Shown here one piece after another: positions 57,156 through 64,000 of a stretch of 64,000 bases of DNA. Positions within the stretch are counted from its first letter, which is position 1. Every line of letters begins with the position of its first letter. Both the position numbers and the translations under genes were made by a program. Location of the stretch: assembly GCA_010671905.1 (NCBI GenBank), contig JAAHII010000001.1:6472026-6536025 (forward strand). The letters are read 5' to 3'. A model generated the notes under the pieces. The model searched no databases. It was not told the DNA's origin and saw only the letters and a list, made by a program, of their open reading frames with translations. The stretch is from Leptolyngbya sp. SIOISBB. GTDB lineage: Bacteria; Cyanobacteriota; Cyanobacteriia; Phormidesmidales; Phormidesmidaceae.

Positions 57156-58190
57156 TTAGTGACCTCCCAACGCGCGACGACGATAGAGCAGCCAGATGAA
57201 AACGGGGGCTCCCAGCAGCGCCGTTACAGCGCCGACGGGCAGTTCCACCGGCCCGATGCGCGCCATCAGATCCGCTCCCGCTAGCACCACCGCCCCACCC
57301 AAGGCCGAGAATGGCAGCACCAGACGGTAATCGGTGCCGACCAATAGTCGCACCCCATGGGGCACAATCAGCCCGACGAATCCGACCAGACCTGCAATAC
57401 TTACCGCCCCAGCGGCCAGCAGCGTGGCGATCCCGCCGATTAGACAGCGAGATCGCAATAGCGACGTCCCTAAGCCCGTAGCCAGGTCATCGCCCAAACA
57501 CAACACGTTGACCTGTCGGGCCAATAGGCATCCTGCTACCACAGCGACCAACACCCCAGGACCGACAATCGTCACCTCCGTCCAGCCGCGCCCATTGAGA
57601 CTACCGATTAGCCAATTCAACGCCGCTTGAAACTGACCATCGGGCGAATTGAGCAGCAGCAGGGACTGAATCGCGCCAAAAAATGAGCTAAACGCCACGC
57701 CCCCCAAAATCAGCCGCTCCACGGATAGGGTGGTGCCCGTTCGCGCCAAAAAATACACCATAAAAGTCGTGACGACTGCCCCCAACCAAGCGCCAAAGGG
57801 CACCCAAATTTGCAGCAGATTCAGGCCGATCATCAGCACCACCATCAGCCCTGCCCCGGCCGAAATGCCGAGCAAAAAGGGACTCGCCAGACCGTTGCGC
57901 AGCATACCCTGCAAGAGTGCTCCCGAAAGTCCCAGAGCTGCGCCCACAATGAGTGCAGCTAAGACCCGAGGCAATCGCAAATCCCAAAAAATTGTCTGGT
58001 GAATCTCGCTGCCCTGTCGGAGCGCCGCTGCCAGGAGTTCCGATCCGGTCAGAGACACGGAGCCATTGGTGAGGGAGAGAAAAATGACGGCCAGCAAGCT
58101 CAGTGCGAGTAAGCTAGCGGCGAAAACAATCCGCTGACGTTGGCGGGGGCGCGTTTTAGGAATCTGAGGAACTTGGGTCGTGGTGGTCAT
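57156..58190 (-). CDS. FecCD-type ABC transporter permease
   Basis: The start was set at ATG 58190 (MTTTTQVPQIPKTRPRQRQR). The open frame reaches 58346, but those codons are Leu/Pro-rich and unlike the family. The 344-residue permease has nine to ten helices with FWDLRLPRVLAALIVGAALG, SPFLLGISAGAG, GFVGLIVPHGVRLLVGTDYR and a C-terminal GAPVFIWLLYRR. It is the first gene of the uptake operon and is followed by the ATPase gene with 2 bp between. Confidence 0.94.
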   Translation of the reverse strand: MTTTTQVPQIPKTRPRQRQRIVFAASLLALSLLAVIFLSLTNGSVSLTGSELLAAALRQGSEIHQTIFWDLRLPRVLAALIVGAALGLSGALLQGMLRNGLASPFLLGISAGAGLMVVLMIGLNLLQIWVPFGAWLGAVVTTFMVYFLARTGTTLSVERLILGGVAFSSFFGAIQSLLLLNSPDGQFQAALNWLIGSLNGRGWTEVTIVGPGVLVAVVAGCLLARQVNVLCLGDDLATGLGTSLLRSRCLIGGIATLLAAGAVSIAGLVGFVGLIVPHGVRLLVGTDYRLVLPFSALGGAVVLAGADLMARIGPVELPVGAVTALLGAPVFIWLLYRRRALGGH

Positions 58191-58983
58191 GAGTCGGGTC
58201 GGGAACCGGAGGGAAAAGGATAGGAGGGTTACAGGTACAGGGGGGAGGAACGGTAAAGGGAGCAAGGTCAGGGGGAGTTTTAGGCTCGGGGCGAGGCTGA
58301 GTTGTACGGTGTCGAGCAATCGCAATTCATCCATCACTGTCAACAACAGCCGTCACCCCGCAACCATCTTCGTCATCTAATAAATCTGAACAATAGACAA
58401 AAATATATCCAGCTTCTGAGTCGAGAAAGCTCCAGACTGCCGTGTTTCTACTGTGAACTCAGAACTCTCAGAACTCAGTAGAAATCCTTAATGGAGACGG
58501 TAAGCTTATTGAGACTTGCTGTCAAGTAAAAAAGAAAAATTATCATGAGAACAATTCTGACTGAAATTGCTCAAAGAACATAAAAAAAATGACCTTGCAC
58601 TTGATTTTTTTTGAGACTAATTCTACTCTCAAGTGATAATTGGGAGCATTTTTAATGAAATCCAGACTCAATTAGCGATAGATAAATGTTGCTTTCTCAA
58701 GCCTATACTCACTGCGGCGATCACCAGCAGCCCCAGCCACGGTGTTGATCGCCAGTGACTGACCTACTCATGCTGTGACGGTTGTCGTTAGAGGCGAAGT
58801 TGGTGGTCGCCCCCGATTGCATTCAGGTCAGGAGGATGCCTCAACGCTCAGAACCGATTGCCAGCAAGTTTGCCATCACTGACGCAAAGCCTGCAGTTGA
58901 CAACATCAGGGGCCCCGATCTTCGCATTAATTGCGACTACATATTTGTCCTCATTTCATCAGACCAACTCTCGTTATTTGCCG
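58191..58983. other. promoter region of the iron-uptake operon
   Basis: About 790 bp lie between divergent genes. An AT-rich block at 58480-58700 should contain the promoter of the uptake operon. One Fur-like sequence is annotated separately. No supported gene is present. Confidence 0.4.
58538..58556 (-). promoter_or_regulatory. weak candidate Fur box
   Basis: AATTATCATGAGAACAATT partly matches the Fur consensus of GATAAT units, about 350 bp upstream of the fecCD-type start. Iron control is expected for this operon. The match is imperfect, so it is only a candidate. Confidence 0.2.
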
Positions 58984-59109
58984 ATGTCCGCTACTGCTTT
59001 TGACCCTGCTCGCCTTGATCACTGGCTGTTATTGCTGTGTGTTAGCGCTGTGGCGGTCTGGGGGCTATGGCAATGCTGGCAGTGGCAGCAATATCGCGAT
59101 CGCCGTTAG
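58984..59109 (+). CDS. 41-residue single-helix membrane protein
   Basis: The frame from ATG 58984 encodes MSATAFDPARLDHWLLLLCV, then SAVAVWGLWQCWQWQQYRDR, and stops at TAG. It has one hydrophobic helix followed by a Trp/Gln/Arg-rich end. No clear ribosome binding site is visible. It lies 44 bp before the DUF3386 gene in the same direction. Small membrane proteins of this kind are easily missed. Coding status is uncertain. Confidence 0.4.
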   Translation: MSATAFDPARLDHWLLLLCVSAVAVWGLWQCWQWQQYRDRR

Positions 59110-59153
59110 GAAAGCTCAGCGATAAACCTGTACCCGTTGACTGGAGACGATTC

Positions 59154-59792
59154 ATGACTCAAACCCTCACTGCCCAAGATCTCTTTCGCGCAGCTTATGA
59201 AAACCGCTACACCTGGGATCCAGACTTTCCGGGATATCAAGCGAATGTGACCTTGCACGATGGCGACGCAACTCATCAAGGTCACATTCAGGTGAACCCT
59301 GACATGAGTTTCGAAGTTTTCAATATCCCAGATGAGATGGCTCAGCGCATGGTCAAAAGTCAGCTCTGGGAAATGACGATTCACCGAGTGCGGCGCAGCT
59401 TTGCAGAAACTCACGGCGACAACACGTTCGAGCTAGGGGCAACCGATGAAACTGGAGCCGTCGAAATTTTAGTCGGTGGTGCGTCTATGGGTAATCGATA
59501 TAAGGTTCGTGATAACGCCGTCTGCTTTGTCCACCGGCAAATCCGGGATGTCATTGTCAATATCCACACCTTTGACAAGCAGCCAACCGAAACGGGATAT
59601 TTATCTACCGGTTACCGTTCCGTCTATCTGGATCCCACGACCCTGCAACCCAAGGATGCCGAGACGGTCTTTACCGATGCTTTTGAAAATGTGGGTGGCT
59701 ATTTTGTTCTCAGCCGCCGCACCATTGAGGAAACGAAAGCAGGTGTGGTGCAAACGACTCAATTGCAGTTCTCTAGCTTCAAACTGCTCTAG
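59154..59792 (+). CDS. DUF3386 protein
   Basis: The start was set at ATG 59154 (MTQTLTAQDLFRAAYENRYT) because CTGGAGACG precedes it. The product has 212 residues. The motifs AAYENRYTWDPDFPGYQANV and YKVRDNAVCFVHRQIRDVIV, then GYLSTGYRSVYLDP, match the cyanobacterial family DUF3386. It is soluble with no signal peptide and no known function. The TAG stop lies inside the CTAG edge of a MITE-like repeat. Confidence 0.87.
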   Translation: MTQTLTAQDLFRAAYENRYTWDPDFPGYQANVTLHDGDATHQGHIQVNPDMSFEVFNIPDEMAQRMVKSQLWEMTIHRVRRSFAETHGDNTFELGATDETGAVEILVGGASMGNRYKVRDNAVCFVHRQIRDVIVNIHTFDKQPTETGYLSTGYRSVYLDPTTLQPKDAETVFTDAFENVGGYFVLSRRTIEETKAGVVQTTQLQFSSFKLL

Positions 59793-59920
59793 GGTGCGTC
59801 ATCAATTAATCCCAGACACCTTTAGGAATCAGCATTATCGCGCCCGCATTCACTCTATAGGCTAGGGGCTGTTGCCCGTTCACTGTAAGGATTTGACCGT
59901 TAAATGATGACAGCCCCTAG
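59789..59920 (+). repeat. MITE-like repeat, copy C
   Basis: It begins CTAGGGTGCGTCATCAATTA and ends TGATGACAGCCCCTAG. The two edges are imperfect inverted repeats and both contain CTAG. The TAG stop codon of the DUF3386 gene is part of the first CTAG. Internal strings (GCGCCCGCATTCACTC, AGGCTAGGGGCTGT) match copies A, B and D. Confidence 0.88.
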
Positions 59921-60316
59921 TCGCGTAATACCAGCTCTCCAGAATAGAGCGACAGATTTTAGTGGAGGGCCACGAGAGCAAGAGGGGGAAGGGTAAAGGA
60001 TGTGTAGCTAGATTTTAGAGAATCGGTATATACGGATGCCGCGCAGCAGATAAAGACCGAACTCATGAGGGACGATGGCGGATCTATCCCCTCATGAGAT
60101 GCTGATCAGCCAAAGCAAACTGTCCTCAAACCCAACCTTTCGTGCCAAAAGCGTATAGCGAGGTGCGAAGAGCTTGGGGGTATAGGGCCGGAATCAGAAG
60201 TCAGCGATCGCCCAGGAAGCAAAGCTGCATCCTTATCCTGGCCCAAAACGCTCACTGCAGAAAGCGACTATTGCCGATCAACAATCATCCATACTTGAGC
60301 CACTTCACAGGCATCC
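59921..60316. other. gene-free stretch
   Basis: About 395 bp lie between converging genes (DUF3386 and tetR). A 61-codon plus frame at 60142-60327 is not supported. No terminator with a T-run is evident. Confidence 0.4.
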
Positions 60317-60955
60317 TCAAGGATTAGTTTTAATGCCGGTTAACACCAGATTGGTGGCCGACTCGGTTAACTGCTCGATCGCTGCTGGCGTAAACCACTC
60401 AAACTCGGGACGTACATTTCGCATATTGGGCTGAGCATTGAAATAAAAGGTGCAGATACCCATGATGTGGTTCATCACCAGCCACGGATCGACTGGGCGA
60501 AACGTACCGTCTTCAATCCCCCGCTCAATAATCGCGATCAATCGATTGATGGGATTATCCCAACCGGTCAGGTGAAAATATTTACCTTGATTCTCCATCG
60601 CCTCATGCAGCAGCACGCGACCGTAGTTAGGGTGGCTGATTTCGTGGGCAATAGCGACCCGAATAACCGTCTTGAGGGCGGCTTCAGAGGGGAGTTGTTC
60701 CAGGTCTAAATCACTAAAGGCCTCAACAAAATCTTTTGCGGGTCGCTCTAGCACCGCCTTATAAAGTTCGTCTTTACTCCCGAAGTAGTAGTAGATCATC
60801 GCCTTGGTCACCCCCGTGCGGGCGGCGATCGCATCGGTTTTCGCCCCAGTGAACCCAAAGCGCGCAAACTCTTCCTCAGCCGCTGCCAAAATCTCCGCCT
60901 TCGTCGCCTCTGCGTCACGGGTTTGTCGTACTGAAGATCGCGTCTTTCCTGCCAA
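60317..60955 (-). CDS. TetR-family regulator divergent from the variant psbA
   Basis: No in-frame ATG precedes the conserved region. I chose TTG at 60955 (AGGAAAG about 11 bases upstream), giving 213 residues. The open frame reaches TTG 61063, which would overlap the operator. The N-terminal helix-turn-helix is typical (ATKAEILAAAEEEFARFGFT, KTDAIAARTGVTKAMIYYYF, GSKDELYKAVLERP). The C-terminal ligand domain (WDNPINRLIAIIERGIEDGT, WLVMNHIMGICTFYF) resembles the long-chain TetR_C group. It is divergent from the psbA gene with two palindromic operators between, so it likely represses both until a small ligand binds. Confidence 0.88.
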   Translation of the reverse strand: MAGKTRSSVRQTRDAEATKAEILAAAEEEFARFGFTGAKTDAIAARTGVTKAMIYYYFGSKDELYKAVLERPAKDFVEAFSDLDLEQLPSEAALKTVIRVAIAHEISHPNYGRVLLHEAMENQGKYFHLTGWDNPINRLIAIIERGIEDGTFRPVDPWLVMNHIMGICTFYFNAQPNMRNVRPEFEWFTPAAIEQLTESATNLVLTGIKTNP

Positions 60956-61053
60956 GGTTGCTGCTTTCCTGCCAATCCACCCACTCAGGATACCGCCCAG
61001 GAAAGCGCAACGCCTACCGCCCGCCACCGACGATAGAGAATTCGCGCAACAAC

Positions 61054-61071
61054 GAACTAACAAGTTAGTCA
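61054..61071. promoter_or_regulatory. TetR operator 1 (proximal to tetR)
   Basis: GAACTAACAAGTTAGTCA contains the inverted repeat AACTAAC-AA-GTTAGT. It is a weaker version of operator 2 and lies 50 bp from it center to center, in the leader of the tetR gene. This suits autorepression. Confidence 0.75.
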
Positions 61072-61103
61072 GTTGTTGACACTCAGAAACCTCTGCGCTA
61101 AAT

Positions 61104-61121
61104 TAACTAACAAGTTAGTTA
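61104..61121. promoter_or_regulatory. TetR operator 2 (psbA side)
   Basis: TAACTAACAAGTTAGTTA has perfect 8-bp arms (TAACTAAC and GTTAGTTA) around AA. It lies 159 bp before the psbA start codon and 50 bp (about five helix turns) from operator 1, as expected for a TetR dimer pair controlling divergent promoters. Confidence 0.8.
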
Positions 61122-61279
61122 GCTGTTTTTTGAATTGGTCTGCTGACTTGTCTGTTTGGTCTTAGCTGCGGTTTCTGGCTTCAGAGGTCTTGGGTGGGTG
61201 ATGTTCGCTGCCGAGCCTCTGGGAAAACCTTCAGTGAGCTAAACAGACCAACTTTGCTGTTTTTTAATTGACTATCCAT

Positions 61280-62377
61280 ATGACGACTCTCTTGCAGCGG
61301 CGCGATCGCGCCAGTCTGTGGGAGCGGTTTTGCAGTTGGGTTGTCAGCACCGAAAACCGCCTCTACGTGGGTTGGTTTGGCGTGCTGATGATTCCGACGC
61401 TGCTGACTGCGACCACCTGTTTTGTTCTGGCCTTCATTGCCGCCCCGCCGGTAGACATTGATGGCATTCGGGAGCCCGTAGCGGGCTCGTTGATGTACGG
61501 TAACAACATGATTTCGGGGGCCGTGGTGCCCTCTTCTAACGCGATTGGTCTGCACTTTTACCCGATTTGGGAAGCCGCATCGATGGATGAGTGGCTTTAC
61601 AACGGTGGCCCTTATCAACTCGTGATCTTCCACTTTTTGTTGGGGGTGTTTGCCTATATGGGGCGCGAGTGGGAACTCAGCTACCGGCTGGGAATGCGCC
61701 CCTGGATTTGTGTCGCCTATTCGGCTCCGGTGGCCGCCGCGACGGCGGTGTTTCTCGTCTATCCTCTAGGGCAAGGCTCATTTTCGGATGGCATGCCGCT
61801 GGGAATTTCCGGCACCTTCAATTTCATGCTGGTGTTTCAGGCAGAGCACAACATTCTCATGCACCCGTTCCACATGCTGGGAGTGGCTGGGGTCTTTGGC
61901 GGAGCCTTTTTCGCCGCGATGCATGGCTCCCTGGTGACGTCCACCCTGGTGCGGGAAACCACTGAGAATGAATCGCAAAACTACGGCTACAAGTTTGGGC
62001 AGGAGGAAGAAACCTACAACATCATTGCAGCCCACGGCTACTTTGGTCGATTGGTAGGGCGCACCAACGAAATCATTCTGGGGGTGAATGCCAATAGCCG
62101 CAGCCTGCACTTCTTCCTGGCGGCTTGGCCGGTGATTGGGATCTGGTTCACGGCTCTCGGCATCAGCACGATGGCGTTCAACCTGAATGGGTTCAACTTT
62201 AACCAGTCGGTGCTGGATTCGCAGGGCCGGGTGATTGGCACCTGGGCGGATGTGATCAACCGCGCCAACTTAGGCATGGAAGTGATGCATGAGCGCAACG
62301 CCCACAACTTCCCGCTGGACCTGGCCTCAGGAGAGGCAACCCCAGTCGCGCTAAGTCAGATTGACATGATTCGTTAA
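61280..62377 (+). CDS. psbA: variant photosystem II D1 protein with a replaced QB-pocket loop
   Basis: The start was set at ATG 61280 ([20 protein letters not shown]). The open frame begins at a TTG 12 bases earlier. The product has 365 residues, five more than usual. It keeps Tyr161, Asp170, Glu189, His190, His198, His215, His252 and, shifted by five, His272, His332, Glu333, His337, Asp342 and the Ala344 cleavage site with its tail. So all Mn-cluster, TyrZ, chlorophyll and iron ligands are present. Residue 130 is Glu, as in high-light D1. Between GRL258 and SRSLHFF the usual IFQYASFNN is replaced by [14 protein letters not shown] (259-272), removing Tyr262, Ser264 and Phe265 of the QB site. 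It is not a ChlF or rogue D1, which lose donor-side ligands. Confidence 0.93.
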   Translation: MTTLLQRRDRASLWERFCSWVVSTENRLYVGWFGVLMIPTLLTATTCFVLAFIAAPPVDIDGIREPVAGSLMYGNNMISGAVVPSSNAIGLHFYPIWEAASMDEWLYNGGPYQLVIFHFLLGVFAYMGREWELSYRLGMRPWICVAYSAPVAAATAVFLVYPLGQGSFSDGMPLGISGTFNFMLVFQAEHNILMHPFHMLGVAGVFGGAFFAAMHGSLVTSTLVRETTENESQNYGYKFGQEEETYNIIAAHGYFGRLVGRTNEIILGVNANSRSLHFFLAAWPVIGIWFTALGISTMAFNLNGFNFNQSVLDSQGRVIGTWADVINRANLGMEVMHERNAHNFPLDLASGEATPVALSQIDMIR

Positions 62378-62404
62378 GTCATGTCGTTGTCGTGATGATT
62401 GCCA

Positions 62405-62432
62405 CGCGCCTGCGATCGCAGGCGCGTTTTTT
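62405..62432 (+). terminator. rho-independent terminator of psbA
   Basis: CGCGCCTGCGA and TCGCAGGCGCG form a perfect 11-bp GC-rich palindrome containing GCGATCGC, followed by six T. It lies 28 bp behind the psbA stop and closes the transcript. Confidence 0.9.
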
Positions 62433-62466
62433 ACATCTTCAGGATTCAGACAACAGCGTTAGGTGA

Positions 62467-64000
62467 CTACACCTGGGCCAAATGACGGTGGACAAACTGT
62501 ACGCAAATGGAGCCTTCCCCGACACCGGAAGCCACCCGTTTCACTGAGCCATGGCGCACGTCACCCACCGCAAAAATACCGGGGACGTTGGTTTCGAGCA
62601 AAAAGCGATCGCGTTCCAGCGGCCAGGGGGCATCTTTAGGCAGATCGGGACCGGTACAAATGAAGCCCCGCTCATCGCGTCCGACCACCCCGTGCAGCCA
62701 GTCCGTACTAGGCACAGCGCCAATGAAAATGAACAGTGAGTTGGTCTCAAAAGTCTTGATTTCATCCGTTTGGGAATCTTTGACCAGAATTTTCTCTAAG
62801 CGATCGCCGCCTTGGGCTTCTACCACACTGTGAAAGGGCAGGACGTCGATGTTATCGGTGCTCTCGATTTGGTCGATCAGATATTGGGACATGCTCTTCG
62901 TCAGGGACTCACCCCGCACCAGTATCCGTACCCGCTTGGCAAATTTCGAGAAATACATCGCTGCCTGGCCTGCTGAGTTAGCGCCGCCAACCACATAGAC
63001 GTCTTCGCCTTCACAAGCCGCCGCTTCCGTTTGCGCCGCCCCGTAGTAGATCCCCGCTCCGGTAAACTGCTCAATCCCCGGCATCGATAATCGCCGCCAC
63101 GCCACCCCCATCGCCAAAATCATGGCATGGCAGCTAATTTCGCTGCCGTCCGCCAAGGTGATAATGCGGTAGGTATCTTCGACCCGAATGCCGGTGGCTT
63201 CTTGAGGGGCCAGGAGTTCTACCCCAAAGCGCTTGGCTTGGGTAACAGCGCGACGAGCCAGATCACTGCCACTCAGCCCGACGGGAAAACCCAGATAATT
63301 TTCAATGCGAGAACTGGTGCCCGCTTGACCGCCCGGAGCTTCTCGCTCAATCATGACGGTATGCAACCCCTCAGATGCACCGTAGACGGCGGCGGCCAGT
63401 CCCGCCGGGCCGCCGCCCACGATGACCAAGTCATAAAAAGGCTTAGCCGCTTCTGTTTGCATGCCGATTTGTTGGGCTAAGTCCGCAGGGCTCGGCTTCA
63501 CCAGTTTGTCACCGTCGGGTAACAGCACCAGCGGCAGGCAGGGATTATCTTTTTCCCCGGCATAGGTCACCAGTTGTTGGGCCTCAGAATTGCTCTCAAT
63601 ATCCAGCCAGCGATAGGGCACCTGGTTGCGAGCCAAAAAATCTCGCAGGGCATGGGATTGGGGCGACCAGCGATCGCTAATCACCTTAACTCCCCGAAAC
63701 TCGGGTTTGAAAGTGGCCTGCCAATCGTGCAGCAAATCATCCAGCACCGGGTAAAGCTTTTCCTCGGGCGGATCCCAGGGTTTGAGCAGATAATAGTCAA
63801 GTTGCGCCTGGTTAATCGCCTCGATCGCGGCATTGGTGTCGGCATAGGCTGTGAGTAAGGCCCGCTTAGCCAGGGGAAAGATCTCGCTCGCCTGTTGCAG
63901 GAATTCCACCCCGCTCATCATCGGCATCCGCTGATCTGCTAAGAAGAGGGCCACAGCGTCTCCCCGCAGCTTTAATTGCTGGACGGCCTCTAAGGCTTGG
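62467..64000 (-). CDS. fused response-regulator receiver/thioredoxin-reductase-like flavoprotein (5' end outside the window)
   Basis: The frame is open to the window edge, so the N-terminus is missing. Order: end of a receiver domain (phospho-acceptor Asp in FLADQRMPMMSG, Lys in YYLLKPWDPP), then a thioredoxin/glutaredoxin-like domain with SPQS in place of CxxC (VKVISDRWSPQSHALRDFLA). A thioredoxin-reductase-like flavoprotein follows (VIVGGGPAGLAAAVYGASEG, APGGQAGTSSRIENYLGFP, VYVVGGANSAGQAAMYFSK, GIFAVGDVRHGSVKRVASGV). The usual CxxC before the second nucleotide site is absent (YGAAQTEAAAC). Such fused proteins occur in many bacteria and probably sense or reduce an unknown partner. It converges with psbA. 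Confidence 0.9.
   Translation of the reverse strand, partial: QALEAVQQLKLRGDAVALFLADQRMPMMSGVEFLQQASEIFPLAKRALLTAYADTNAAIEAINQAQLDYYLLKPWDPPEEKLYPVLDDLLHDWQATFKPEFRGVKVISDRWSPQSHALRDFLARNQVPYRWLDIESNSEAQQLVTYAGEKDNPCLPLVLLPDGDKLVKPSPADLAQQIGMQTEAAKPFYDLVIVGGGPAGLAAAVYGASEGLHTVMIEREAPGGQAGTSSRIENYLGFPVGLSGSDLARRAVTQAKRFGVELLAPQEATGIRVEDTYRIITLADGSEISCHAMILAMGVAWRRLSMPGIEQFTGAGIYYGAAQTEAAACEGEDVYVVGGANSAGQAAMYFSKFAKRVRILVRGESLTKSMSQYLIDQIESTDNIDVLPFHSVVEAQGGDRLEKILVKDSQTDEIKTFETNSLFIFIGAVPSTDWLHGVVGRDERGFICTGPDLPKDAPWPLERDRFLLETNVPGIFAVGDVRHGSVKRVASGVGEGSICVQFVHRHLAQV

Noticed and set aside
60956-61063. Upstream extension of the TetR protein to TTG 61063
   Set aside because: The added residues are Cys/Arg/Gly-rich and unlike TetR N-termini, and the start would lie within operator 1.
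62054-62095. The QB-loop change as a simple local frameshift
   Set aside because: No single or double shift of these bases gives the normal IFQYASFNN. The flanks are in frame and the insert is a clean 15 bases longer.
61280-62377. The variant psbA as a chlorophyll f synthase or rogue (sentinel) D1
   Set aside because: Those types lose ligands of the Mn cluster. Here Asp170, Glu189, His332, Glu333, His337, Asp342 and the processed C-terminus are all present. Only the QB loop differs.

Overview
The window is a piece of a cyanobacterial chromosome. The evidence is a photosystem II D1 gene (psbA), the carbon-concentrating NDH-1MS genes (ndhF3, ndhD3, cupA, cupS), several cyanobacteria-restricted families (DUF2973, DUF2808, DUF3007, DUF3386, CPP1-like, LabA-like NYN proteins) and very many copies of the octamer GCGATCGC, the HIP1 palindrome of cyanobacteria. 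Gene style and intergenic repeats suggest a filamentous Leptolyngbya/Nodosilinea-type organism, but that placement is a guess. No rRNA, tRNA or CRISPR array was found.

Layout. 1-4 kb: small envelope and conserved proteins and an LpxB-like glycosyltransferase relative. 4.2-11.3 kb: an AT-richer accessory stretch with a partly duplicated ankyrin gene (the upstream copy is dead) and a 1720-residue mosaic protein (lipase-like, RTX, VWA, RTX, TolB-like propeller, Calx-beta, five 43-residue repeats). 11.4-14 kb: rodA and mrp. 14.5-20.7 kb, minus strand: ndhF3, ndhD3 (frameshifted), cupA, a 53-residue ORF and cupS, with a plus-strand Nudix gene wedged between ndhD3 and cupA. 21.5-29.8 kb: a response regulator, a CPP1-like protein, DUF302, DUF3007, trpA, a GDT1-type Mn/Ca transporter and several unknown proteins. 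30-35.5 kb: an AAA-like ATPase, two tiny unknown genes, a DM13 protein and an MscS channel fused to a DEP domain. 36-39.6 kb: an osmoprotectant ABC transporter and a NYN protein. 39.6-40.8 kb: gene-free and rich in foldback repeats. 40.8-45 kb: an unknown protein, lptC, a LabA-like protein and metG. 45.9-52.3 kb: an acyltransferase and hydrolase pair, an ExbB-like protein, a frameshifted DoxX-like gene and carB. 52.5-58.2 kb, minus strand: a TonB-dependent iron/heme-type uptake operon. 59-64 kb: DUF3386, then a TetR regulator divergent from an unusual psbA, then a fused response-regulator/thioredoxin-reductase-like gene that runs off the window.

The most unusual system is the tetR/psbA pair at 60.3-62.4 kb. 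The D1 keeps all its water-oxidation ligands, but the QB-pocket loop that normally carries Tyr262, Ser264 and Phe265 is replaced by an unrelated stretch five residues longer. Two near-identical TetR-type palindromes spaced exactly 50 bp lie between the divergent genes. This looks like a ligand-induced, acceptor-side-modified D1. Resistance to a natural or synthetic QB-site inhibitor is one hypothesis.

A second theme is a four-copy, roughly 120-132 bp MITE-like repeat with CTAG-containing inverted ends. It lies directly behind gene ends, and in three of the four cases the host gene's TAG stop codon sits at the element's first bases. Two genes (ndhD3 and the DoxX-like gene) each carry one extra base in a homopolymer, which may be sequence error or recent decay.
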